A stretch of 64,000 bases of DNA from KBS50 sp042666615 (lineage in GTDB: Bacteria > Actinomycetota > Actinomycetes > Mycobacteriales > Micromonosporaceae). The position numbers and the translations under genes were made by a program. The notes under the pieces are model-generated. The model worked only from the letters and a program-made list of their open reading frames with translations, had not been told where the DNA came from and made no database searches. Shown here piece by piece: positions 44,314 to 51,302 of this stretch. The stretch spans positions 101,939 to 165,938 of the forward strand of contig NZ_JBHTDD010000016.1 of NCBI RefSeq assembly GCF_042666615.1. Direction: 5' to 3'. The first letter of the stretch is position 1; every line of letters starts with the position of its first letter.

Positions 44314-45131
44314 GTGACCGTCGGATGCCCGGCTGCGCGGGCGATCGCGTCGAGTTCGGCACGCAGTTCGGCCGCCGGCGGGTATCCCCCGTCGCGCTCC
44401 AGCAGCAGGGGCGGCGGCGGACGCCGGGCGGCCAACTCGCCGATCAGCTCCAGCACCGGCGCGGGCACCGGGTCGGTGTGCGTGTCGTGGTAAACCCCGT
44501 CCCGCACCGCACCGCCGGCCACGTGCGCGTACGCGACCCGCTCCAGCGGCAGGCGGTCAAGCAACGCGACCGGGTCGTGACCGCGGTTGCGGGCGTTGGC
44601 GTACACGTTGGCGACGTCCAGCAACAGCAGCGCGTCCGTCCGGTCCAGGATCTCGGTGAGGAAGTCCGCCTCGTCCAGCTCGTCGTCGGGCCAGTCGAAC
44701 AGGGCCGCTATCGGCTCCAGCGCGAGTGGCACCGGCAGCTCCGCTCGGGTGCGTCGCACGTTGTCGGTCACCGCGGCCACCGCCTCCCAGGTCCGCGGCA
44801 GTGGCAGCAGGTGGCCGACCTCGATGCCACCGGCCCGTACGAAGGCGATGTGCTCGCTCACCAGCGGTGCCCGGACCAGTTGGGCGACGCCGGCCAGGTG
44901 CGCCACCCGGTCGGCCGACACCGGTTCGGCGCCGCCGAGGGAGAGCCGCACGCCGTGCGGTACGACGCTCACTCCCCGATCGAGCAGCGCGGCCAGGCCC
45001 GGTGGCGGCGGGCCGGCGACCGGCAGCGACTCGGCGATCACCTCGACAAACCGTAAGCCTGGCAGCTCGGCGACGAATCCCTGGATCTCCGGCCGCCAGC
45101 CGATGCCGACGCCGTCGAGACGACCGGTCAT
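44310..45131 (-). CDS. DUF692 multinuclear iron oxidative enzyme (MNIO)
   Basis: 273-residue TIM-barrel enzyme of the DUF692/MNIO family. Likely iron ligands are visible: H59 (PHGVRLSLGG), H94 (VSEHIAF), E139 (LALEPIAALF), N175 (LLDVANVYANA), H203 (AHVAGG), D216 and H218 (YHDTHTD) and E245 (LLERDGGYP). Family members such as MbnB, TglH and ChrH oxidatively modify cysteine-containing peptides. The ATG overlaps the stop of the upstream Cys-tailed membrane protein (ATGA), and its own stop overlaps the DUF2063-like gene. Its substrate is probably the tail of the upstream protein. Confidence 0.88.
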   Translation of the reverse strand: MTGRLDGVGIGWRPEIQGFVAELPGLRFVEVIAESLPVAGPPPPGLAALLDRGVSVVPHGVRLSLGGAEPVSADRVAHLAGVAQLVRAPLVSEHIAFVRAGGIEVGHLLPLPRTWEAVAAVTDNVRRTRAELPVPLALEPIAALFDWPDDELDEADFLTEILDRTDALLLLDVANVYANARNRGHDPVALLDRLPLERVAYAHVAGGAVRDGVYHDTHTDPVPAPVLELIGELAARRPPPPLLLERDGGYPPAAELRAELDAIARAAGHPTVT

Positions 45132-46075
45132 CCGCCGCATCCGCCACCGCCGCAGCCGCCACCGCCACCACCACCGCAGGAGGAACCGCCGCTGGACCCG
45201 CCCCCGTCGCACGAGCCACCGCTGCAACTGCCCCAGTTTCCTCCGCTGTCACCGCCGCCGTTTCCGGCTGACCGCAGCACCTCCGCCTCACCGGCGAAAA
45301 CCGGGTCCATGGCGTACAGGGCGGCCGCGCCGAACAGCGCGATGCCCAGTGCCGCACCGGTGGCGCCATAGGTTCCGTACGCCGGGGACTGGCTCGGGGA
45401 CAGGTGCCGGTGCTGGTCACGAAGCCGGCGCAGGGTCGCCCGTCCGGTCCTGGTCCGGTCGGGCACCCGCCCGGTGAGCAGCGCCGCCAGCAGCACGCCG
45501 AGCAGGCTCAGCGCCAGGTAACCGACCGGCCGGTCGTTGTCGAGACCGGCGAAGAGCCGGACCACGCCGAGCGCGAACACCAGGATGAGCAGCATCCGGA
45601 ACCGGCTGACGGCCTTCCGCCGGTCGGGGTCGACCACCAGGCCGCGCCGTTCCAGGTCCCGCCGCACGTCCGTCAGGGCGCCGACCACCCATGTGTCCGC
45701 CTGCAGGTCCCGGGCTCGCACGCCGTTGGCGGCGGCGTTGTGCACCGCTCGGTCCAGTGGCGTCGCCCCGGTCGGCAGCGGGCCGGTAACGGCCAGCCGC
45801 TTGTCGCGTACGTCGATCGAGCCGGTGCCGCGGAGCGCGCCGAGGGTCGTGTAGACCGCCAGCCGGGGCCCACCGTTCAGGTATGCGGTCTGCTGCGGGT
45901 GGAGCTGTCCGGAGTGGTCGCCGACGGTGCTGTTCGGGTCCGGAGCACTCACCCGGATCCGGCTGACGACCGCTCCGACCGTCGCCGCCGCGGCCAAGGT
46001 CAGATAGATCGCGAGGAAGGTCGGTCCGGGGACACCCCAGGTGTCCCCGGCCGCCGCGAGTACCGTGCCGACCAT
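45128..46075 (-). CDS. TIGR04222-like membrane protein with C-terminal Cys/Gly-rich tail (candidate MNIO substrate)
   Basis: 315-residue membrane protein: hydrophobic helices at about 17-38, 160-178, 184-202 and 237-255, with a conserved soluble region (YLNGGPRLAVYTTLGAL) between the first and second. It ends in a 44-residue, Gly/Ser-rich tail with five cysteines (C284, C289, C300, C308, C313) reading CSGGSC, CGG and GCGG. The start has a strong GGGAGGAG RBS 7 nt upstream. It resembles the TIGR04222 family, which I recall is linked to DUF692 genes. The gene is coupled to the MNIO enzyme by a 4-nt overlap, so the tail is the likely modification target. Confidence 0.8.
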   Translation of the reverse strand: MVGTVLAAAGDTWGVPGPTFLAIYLTLAAAATVGAVVSRIRVSAPDPNSTVGDHSGQLHPQQTAYLNGGPRLAVYTTLGALRGTGSIDVRDKRLAVTGPLPTGATPLDRAVHNAAANGVRARDLQADTWVVGALTDVRRDLERRGLVVDPDRRKAVSRFRMLLILVFALGVVRLFAGLDNDRPVGYLALSLLGVLLAALLTGRVPDRTRTGRATLRRLRDQHRHLSPSQSPAYGTYGATGAALGIALFGAAALYAMDPVFAGEAEVLRSAGNGGGDSGGNWGSCSGGSCDGGGSSGGSSCGGGGGGGCGGGGCGG

Positions 46076-46184
46076 GTGCCGCTCCTCCCGCCGCTGTCGC
46101 GGCCCATTGTGGAGCAGCCCCGCCACAACCGGTGGCCCGGTGTGGCGAGCGACGCGGTGACCGGGGCGGCCGGCGGCGGCGCGG

Positions 46185-46757
46185 TCAGGGGCGCCGGACC
46201 GCGTCCTCGACGAGATCGAGGACGCGGGTCAGTTCACCGGCCGGCCGGCCCATCGCGAGGTGCAGCACCAGACCGTCGTACGCCAGCTCGAGGAACTGGG
46301 TGAGCACCTTGATCGGTACGTCGTCGCGGAGCACGCCGGCCTCCCGTTGCCGGTTCAGCCGCTCGCGGGTGGCCTCGGTGATCGCGGCGGAGCGTTGCGC
46401 CCACCGCTTGGCGAAGTCCGGGTCGGTGCGCAACCGGCGGGAGACTTCGAGTTGGCTGCCCAGCCAACCGGCCGTGTCCGGGCTGGTGGCCCGGTCGAGG
46501 AGATCGCGCATCACCTGGACCAGACCGTTGCGGGCCACGGTCTCGGCCATCGCCACCGCGTCGTCCTCGGCGACGGCGAGGAAGAGCGAGTCCTTGTCCC
46601 GGAAGTGATGGAAGATCGCTCCGCGGGAGAGCCCGGTGGCCTCCTCGAGCCGTCGAACCGTGGCGCCCTCGTAGCCGTGCCGGGCGAAACAGGCCCGCGC
46701 CGCGGCGAGGATCTCCTGCCGGCGCGCGTCGAGTTGATGCTGGCTTACCCTGGGCAC
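46185..46757 (-). CDS. acnR: AcnR-type TetR-family repressor of aconitase
   Basis: 190-residue TetR protein with the highly typical AcnR N-terminus: ARRQEILAAARACFARHGYE, GATVRRLEEATGLSRGAIFHHFRDKD. In corynebacteria AcnR represses aconitase. The GTG at 46757 is favoured over TTG 46760 because it lies 6 nt after a CACATT box paired at 17 bp with TTGCTT. A 24-bp perfect palindrome overlaps that -35 region and a near-copy overlaps the acn promoter, so autoregulation and control of acn are predicted. In mycobacteria acnR sits directly next to acn; here 10.5 kb separates them. Confidence 0.92.
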   Translation of the reverse strand: MPRVSQHQLDARRQEILAAARACFARHGYEGATVRRLEEATGLSRGAIFHHFRDKDSLFLAVAEDDAVAMAETVARNGLVQVMRDLLDRATSPDTAGWLGSQLEVSRRLRTDPDFAKRWAQRSAAITEATRERLNRQREAGVLRDDVPIKVLTQFLELAYDGLVLHLAMGRPAGELTRVLDLVEDAVRRP

Positions 46758-46763
46758 CAACCC

Positions 46764-46792
46764 AATGTGCCAGGCGGAACAGGGTTAAGCAA
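46764..46792 (-). promoter_or_regulatory. Predicted acnR promoter
   Basis: On the minus strand TTGCTT (46787-46792), a 17-bp spacer and CACATT (46764-46769), which ends 6 nt before the GTG. The -35 lies inside the 24-bp palindrome. The -10 is a weak match. Confidence 0.5.
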
Positions 46793-46811
46793 GCCGTACG
46801 TACGGCTTGCT
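46788..46811. promoter_or_regulatory. AcnR operator palindrome (acnR site)
   Basis: Perfect 24-bp palindrome: AGCAAGCCGTAC followed by its exact complement GTACGGCTTGCT. It overlaps the predicted acnR -35 element. The core is nearly repeated at 60291-60310 in front of acn, where 17 of 19 positions match. Its GTAC centre recalls the corynebacterial AcnR site. Confidence 0.75.
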
Positions 46812-46826
46812 AGCGCCCGCCCCTCC

Positions 46827-46892
46827 CCGTCGATCTAGGGCAGATGGTCATGAGTTGATCTCCAATCACGACCATCTGCCCTAGATCGACGG
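46827..46892. repeat. 23-bp inverted repeat in the divergent acnR/nitrilase spacer
   Basis: Arms 46827-46849 and 46870-46892 are exact complements over 23 bp (core CGATCTAGGGCAGATGG), with a 20-nt loop. It lies between divergent genes, not convergent ones, so a simple terminator role is unlikely. It begins 16 bp after the acnR palindrome and ends 26 bp before the nitrilase start. Confidence 0.75.
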
Positions 46893-46906
46893 GAGAGGGG
46901 CGGGGC

Positions 46907-46912
46907 TACGAT
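46907..46912 (+). promoter_or_regulatory. Putative -10 box of the nitrilase-family gene
   Basis: TACGAT ends 6 nt before the ATG at 46919; no Shine-Dalgarno sequence, so probably leaderless. Confidence 0.5.
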
Positions 46913-46918
46913 CCGGGC

Positions 46919-47788
46919 ATGAGGCCGGATGGGGAGAGCGGGGGGACGGTGCCGGCGACACCGCTGACCGTCGCGGCGGTGCAGGCCGAACCCGTACCTG
47001 GTGACATCGCCGGCAACGCCACGACGGCCGCCCGGCTGGTCCGCGCGGCGGCCGGCTCGGGTGCTCGGCTGGTCGTCCTGCCCGAACTGTTCCTGCCGGC
47101 CTACCACCCGCCTACTCTCCGGGCCGATCCCGCCGGCACGGACGTGGTGGAGCGGGACCGTGTCGTGCCGGATCCGCGGCTGGATCCGCTGCGGGCGGCG
47201 ACCGCCGACACCGGCGCGGTGGTGGTGACAGGCGCGGCGGTACGTCGCCCCGACGGTCGGCGGACCTGCTCGTCCCTGGTCGTATCCGCGGGGGAGGCCC
47301 GCGTGGGCTACGACAAGCAGCATCTCTGCGGACCGGACGAGTGCGAGTTGTTCAGCCCGGGAACGGAGGGGGCGACCCTGGTCCTGGACGACTGGCGGTT
47401 CGGCCTCGGCGTCTGTTACGACGGCTGCTTTCCCGAACACGCCCGCGCGGCAGCCCTCGACGGCACGCACGGCTACCTGTGCCCGAGCGGCTACCTCGCC
47501 GGTTCCGAGCACCGGCGCGACCTCTACTACGCGGCCCGCGCGCTGGACAACACCATGTACGTCGTGTTCGCGAACGTCGTGGGCGGTGCCGACCCGTGGC
47601 GGTTCAACGGCGGTGCCGCGGTGTACGACCCCGAGGGCCGGGCCCTGGGCCGGGCGGCGGACCTGGGCGAGGCGGTGGTCGTGGCCACCCTGGACCCCGC
47701 CGAGCTGGACCGGATCCGATCGGCGCACACCATGCTTGTCGATCGACTGCCCACTCAGGGCGGGCGCCGGGCCGTCCGGGCCGGATAG
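46919..47788 (+). CDS. Carbon-nitrogen hydrolase (nitrilase superfamily)
   Basis: 289-residue amidase/nitrilase-fold enzyme with the complete Glu-Lys-Cys triad: E56 (VLPELFLP), K133 (YDKQHL) and C166 (GVCYDGCFPE). Sequence style fits the omega-amidase / N-carbamoyl hydrolase part of the superfamily; the exact substrate cannot be told. The ATG lies 6 nt after a TACGAT box. Divergent from acnR, with the 24-bp operator and a long inverted repeat in the spacer. Followed at 98 nt by an HAD phosphatase gene that has its own -10 box. Confidence 0.9.
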   Translation: MRPDGESGGTVPATPLTVAAVQAEPVPGDIAGNATTAARLVRAAAGSGARLVVLPELFLPAYHPPTLRADPAGTDVVERDRVVPDPRLDPLRAATADTGAVVVTGAAVRRPDGRRTCSSLVVSAGEARVGYDKQHLCGPDECELFSPGTEGATLVLDDWRFGLGVCYDGCFPEHARAAALDGTHGYLCPSGYLAGSEHRRDLYYAARALDNTMYVVFANVVGGADPWRFNGGAAVYDPEGRALGRAADLGEAVVVATLDPAELDRIRSAHTMLVDRLPTQGGRRAVRAG

Positions 47789-47874
47789 CCGTGACTCGCC
47801 CGGGTGGGTGGTACATGTAACGCGGGGCGATTCCGGGTGGGTGGCCGGGCTGTCGCCCGCGGGGCGAGGTCACG

Positions 47875-47880
47875 TAGGGT
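47875..47880 (+). promoter_or_regulatory. Putative -10 box of the HAD gene
   Basis: TAGGGT ends 6 nt before the GTG at 47887; no Shine-Dalgarno sequence. Confidence 0.45.
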
Positions 47881-47886
47881 TCGCAG

Positions 47887-48531
47887 GTGCCGTTGTTGCT
47901 CCTCGACCTGGACAACACCCTGCTCGACCGGACCGGCGCCTTCCGCAACTGGGGAAGGGCCTTCCTAGAGCAGATCGGCGCTCCCGCGAGCGATCTGGAC
48001 TGGCTGTTGTCGATCGACGCGGACGGGCTGACCGACCGGTGGGATGTCGCCGACGCGCTCCGCGACCGCTACCGGCTGCGCATCCCGTCGATCGACCTCG
48101 TCGACGACCTGCGTGCCGGCGTGATCCGGCGTACCCGGCTCGATCCGCTGGTGGCCTGCGCGTTGCAGATCGCGACGGATGCCGGCTGGGTTCCGGTGGT
48201 GGTGAACAACGGCACGGTGCAGCAGGACGAGACCAGGATCCGGCAGACCGGCCTGGACCGCTACGTGGCGGACTGGGTGATTTCCGAGGACGTCGGGGTG
48301 AGCAAGCCCAACCCACGCATCTTCGCGCTGGCCGCCCAGCGGGTCCGGATGCCGCTGCGCAGCGCCTGGATCATCGGGGACGGGCCGGAGGCGGACATCG
48401 GCGGGGCGGCCGCGACCGGCCTGCCGAGCGTCTGGTTGCACCGCGGCCGGCGCTGGCACGAGACCAGGTTCGCGCCGACCCGTACCGCCGACGGGGTGAT
48501 CCCCGCGGTCGCCGCCGTCCTGGCGGCCTAG
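47887..48531 (+). CDS. HAD-superfamily hydrolase
   Basis: 214-residue haloacid dehalogenase-like phosphatase with motif I LLDLDNTLLDRT (nucleophile Asp), motif II VVVNNGT, a lysine in VSKPNPRIF (motif III) and motif IV IIGDGPEADIGGA. It has a small alpha-helical cap. The natural substrate is unknown; a phosphoglycolate phosphatase-like role is possible. The GTG start is placed 6 nt after a TAGGGT box. Confidence 0.9.
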   Translation: MPLLLLDLDNTLLDRTGAFRNWGRAFLEQIGAPASDLDWLLSIDADGLTDRWDVADALRDRYRLRIPSIDLVDDLRAGVIRRTRLDPLVACALQIATDAGWVPVVVNNGTVQQDETRIRQTGLDRYVADWVISEDVGVSKPNPRIFALAAQRVRMPLRSAWIIGDGPEADIGGAAATGLPSVWLHRGRRWHETRFAPTRTADGVIPAVAAVLAA

Positions 48532-48537
48532 CAGTCG

Positions 48538-48783
48538 CTACTGGAGGTACTTCTCCACCTCGTCGACGTCGCGCGGGTTGGCGGCATCCGGATCCTGTCC
48601 GGCCGCACGGGCCGCGCGGCGCCGGCGGAGCAGGTCCCAGCACTGGTCCAGGCTCTCCTCCAGGGTCCGCAACCGGGCGTGCTCCTCGTCGGTCGAGACG
48701 TCTCCCCGCTGGACCTGGGTCCGCAGGCGGTGCTCCTCGTCGACCAGATCGCCGATCCGGCTCAGTATCGTCCTGTCGTCCAT
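48538..48783 (-). CDS. DUF2630 family protein
   Basis: Small acidic protein of 81 residues, mostly alpha-helical with the repeated EEHRLR / EEHARL pattern and predicted helical hairpin (ILSRIGDLVDEEHRLRTQ; LEESLDQCWDLLRRRRAAR). Matches DUF2630, common in actinobacteria with unknown function. The ATG at 48783 has GGGAGC upstream. It converges with the HAD gene, 6 bp apart. Confidence 0.9.
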   Translation of the reverse strand: MDDRTILSRIGDLVDEEHRLRTQVQRGDVSTDEEHARLRTLEESLDQCWDLLRRRRAARAAGQDPDAANPRDVDEVEKYLQ

Positions 48784-49027
48784 GCTCCCGAGCTTGGCAC
48801 AGGGCCGACCGCGACGAGCGATTCCCCGACCCATTCGAATCCAGAGCCTCGCAAACGCGTCACTCGGCACGGGGAGGCCCGTTAGTAGAGTTTTCACATC
48901 ACAACCCCTAGTCATACCTGCGTTGAGATGAAATGCTCGTCGCCACGTAACTCTCAATAACTGACTCGCCACTCAGGGGTGGACCCCGCTCCCGGTGGCG
49001 ACCAAGGGGAACTCGTGGTGATCCTGC
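48784..49027. other. Divergent spacer before the terpene operon
   Basis: 244 bp between the DUF2630 start and the P450 start. A relatively AT-rich stretch (about 48885-48965) could hold the terpene operon promoter, but I cannot assign -35/-10 elements with confidence. No ORF or hairpin of note. Confidence 0.35.
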
Positions 49028-50401
49028 GTGGTTGAGTCCGACCCCACCCCGTCCGCTCGGGAGCCTCGCCTGGTTCCCATCCGGCGGCTCATCCCCGGTC
49101 GCGGTCGCGACCTCATGGATGCCCTGGTCGGCGTGGCCGACGACGTCGGGGAGGAGGTGGTCCGACTCAACTTCGGGGCGTTGCGGCCCTATCTGATCAG
49201 TCACCCCGACCACGTCCAGCACGTCCTGCGGGACAACCAGGGGAACTACATCCGGGGTGGCGACTCGCTGATGTGGCGGGCGCTGGAACGGTTGTTCGGC
49301 GAGGGCATCCTGAGCGAGGGTGCTCCCTGGGCGGCCAGCCGGGCGCGGCTGCAGCCGATGTTCACCGCCAAGCGGGTCGAGTCCCTGGTCGGCGGCATGA
49401 GCGCCGCGCTCAACGAGGGTGCCGACGCCCTGGCGCCCGGGCAGCAGGTCGAGATGGCCCGCGAGGTGTCCCGGCTGGTGTGCCTGGCCATCAACCGGGT
49501 GCTGTTCGGCGACCGGATCCCCATCGACGACGCCATGCTCATCGTCCAGCACCAGGACGTGATCGCCCGGTCGGTCCGGTGGCGCATCCTCGCGCCGTTC
49601 ATCCCCGACGCCGTGCCGATGCCCGGCGACCGGGCGTTCCGCAACGCCGTCAAGGCCATTGACGACCTGGTGCTGCCGGTGATCCGGCGGGTGCGGGAGA
49701 ACCCGGACGGCCGCGACGACGTCCTGCACAACCTCGCCACCGCCACCGACGACCAGGGCCGGTTGCTGCCCGAGCGGCCGGTGCGGGACGACGTGGTGGC
49801 CACCTTCGCCACCACCACCGAGACGACGTACGTGGTGCTCGCCTGGCTCTGGCCGATCCTGCACCACCGCCCGGACATCGCCGAGCGGCTGTACGCGGAG
49901 ATCGACCGGGTGGTGGTCGCGGGCCAGCCGATCAGCTACGCCCAACTCGGCGAGCTGACCTATACCCGGCAGGTCGTCGACGAGCTGGTCCGGCACTACC
50001 CGTCGGCCTGGATGGTGCCGCGCACTGCCGTCCGGGACGACGTCCTCAACGGGGTACGGATCACCGCCGGCAGCACCATGCTGATGAGCCCGTTCGTCAC
50101 CCAGCACATGTCGGCGTTCTGGGACCGGCCGCAGGAGTTCGACCCCGACCGCTTCGCGCCCGACGCGCCGAAACGCTCGCACCGGTGGGCGTACCTTCCG
50201 TTCGGTGGTGGCGCCCACAGCTGCATCGGCATGTACCTGTTCCAGCTCGAAGCGCCGCTGATCATCGCCACCCTGCTGAGCCGGTTCCGGTTCCGGCCGC
50301 ACGCCGCCGAGATGCCGCACCGCCAACTCGCGGCGTCGATGCGGCCCAGAGAGAAGATCGTGATGACGGTCGAGGCGCACCGGCAACCCGCGCGGAGCTG
50401 A
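49028..50401 (+). CDS. Cytochrome P450 of the terpene module
   Basis: 457-residue P450 with the I-helix segment FATTTETTY, the ExxR pair (E319, R322), PERF-like FDPDRFAPD and the heme-ligand cysteine C399 in FGGGAHSCIG. No membrane anchor, as usual for bacterial P450s. Its gene is followed at once (1 nt) by a class I terpene synthase and then a class II cyclase, so it likely oxidises the terpene product. The start codon is GTG at 49028; the RBS is weak. No dedicated ferredoxin is encoded nearby. Confidence 0.93.
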   Translation: MVESDPTPSAREPRLVPIRRLIPGRGRDLMDALVGVADDVGEEVVRLNFGALRPYLISHPDHVQHVLRDNQGNYIRGGDSLMWRALERLFGEGILSEGAPWAASRARLQPMFTAKRVESLVGGMSAALNEGADALAPGQQVEMAREVSRLVCLAINRVLFGDRIPIDDAMLIVQHQDVIARSVRWRILAPFIPDAVPMPGDRAFRNAVKAIDDLVLPVIRRVRENPDGRDDVLHNLATATDDQGRLLPERPVRDDVVATFATTTETTYVVLAWLWPILHHRPDIAERLYAEIDRVVVAGQPISYAQLGELTYTRQVVDELVRHYPSAWMVPRTAVRDDVLNGVRITAGSTMLMSPFVTQHMSAFWDRPQEFDPDRFAPDAPKRSHRWAYLPFGGGAHSCIGMYLFQLEAPLIIATLLSRFRFRPHAAEMPHRQLAASMRPREKIVMTVEAHRQPARS

Positions 50402-50402
50402 C

Positions 50403-51302
50403 GTGGTCGGCGCGCATCCTGAGGAACGTCAGGCGCTCGAGCGGGGCCGGATCTGCGCGCTCGCCGTACGCGGCCAGCGGGAGCTGGCGGCGTACGCCGC
50501 GACGCTGCCCGGACTGTTCCCCACCGGGCCGTTCGACCCGGCCCTGTTCGGGGCCGTGGCGCAGGCCATCGCCTTCGGCGACCCGGACTGCCCTCCGGAC
50601 CGCCTCCGTTTCGCCAACCGGTGTGTGTTGTGGGGATTCGCGGTCGACTGGCAGGTCGACTACGTGGCCGCGACGCGAAACGAGATCGACGCGTTGCGCG
50701 CCCGGAGCCTCGCGGTGGCCGACGGTGCCGAGCCGGAACCCGGCGACGACCTCTCCCGACTGCTGGCCGACCTGCGGGACGAACTCGCCGCCGTACCGAC
50801 GTTCCCGGCGGCCCGCGCGAGCTGGCGGGCGGAACTGCGCAAGGTGCTGGACGCCATGGGCCGGGAATGGGACTGGCGGGCGGCGGCCGGCGGGCCCGTG
50901 ACCGGGGATCCGCCCGTCAGCCTCGCCGACTACCTGGCCAACGCGGACAACCTGGCCTGCACCATCGTCAACGTCTCGCACTGGATCCGGGGCGGCGACG
51001 CGGCGCTGGTCCCGCAGCTGCCGGAGCTGGTGGAGGCGAGTGGTGCCGTGCAGCGGGCGCTGCGCCTGATCAACGACCTGGCCACGTACGAGCGGGACCT
51101 TCGCTGGGGTGACCTCAACGCGATCGCGTTGGTCGAGGACCGGTCGGTGGTGGAGCGGGTGCTCGCCGAACTCGTGACGGAGTGTCGCGTGCGGCTGTCG
51201 AAGCTGCGCGTCACCCGGCCGGCCGAGGCCGACTACCTGTCCCGGCAGCTCGGCTTCAGCGGCGGCTTCTATCGGCTCAGCGACTTCTGGGGCGAGGGAT
51301 GA
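50403..51302 (+). CDS. Class I terpene synthase-like protein
   Basis: 299-residue alpha-helical protein of the size of bacterial class I terpene synthases. The aspartate motif appears as DWQVD (D82, D86) rather than the usual DDxxD/E, and the second metal-binding site is NDLATYERD (N224, T228, D232), which fits the (N/D)DxxSxxxE pattern with Asp at the end. The GTG start lies 1 nt after the P450 stop; the stop overlaps the class II cyclase ATG (ATGA). It would ionise an allylic diphosphate, probably the product of the neighbouring cyclase; this pairing is inference. Confidence 0.8.
   Translation: MVGAHPEERQALERGRICALAVRGQRELAAYAATLPGLFPTGPFDPALFGAVAQAIAFGDPDCPPDRLRFANRCVLWGFAVDWQVDYVAATRNEIDALRARSLAVADGAEPEPGDDLSRLLADLRDELAAVPTFPAARASWRAELRKVLDAMGREWDWRAAAGGPVTGDPPVSLADYLANADNLACTIVNVSHWIRGGDAALVPQLPELVEASGAVQRALRLINDLATYERDLRWGDLNAIALVEDRSVVERVLAELVTECRVRLSKLRVTRPAEADYLSRQLGFSGGFYRLSDFWGEG

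Noticed and set aside
46788..46811. Considered as a terminator of acnR or a mobile-element end
   Set aside because: There is no spacer loop, it sits upstream of acnR, and its near-copy lies in the acn promoter, so operator is the better reading.
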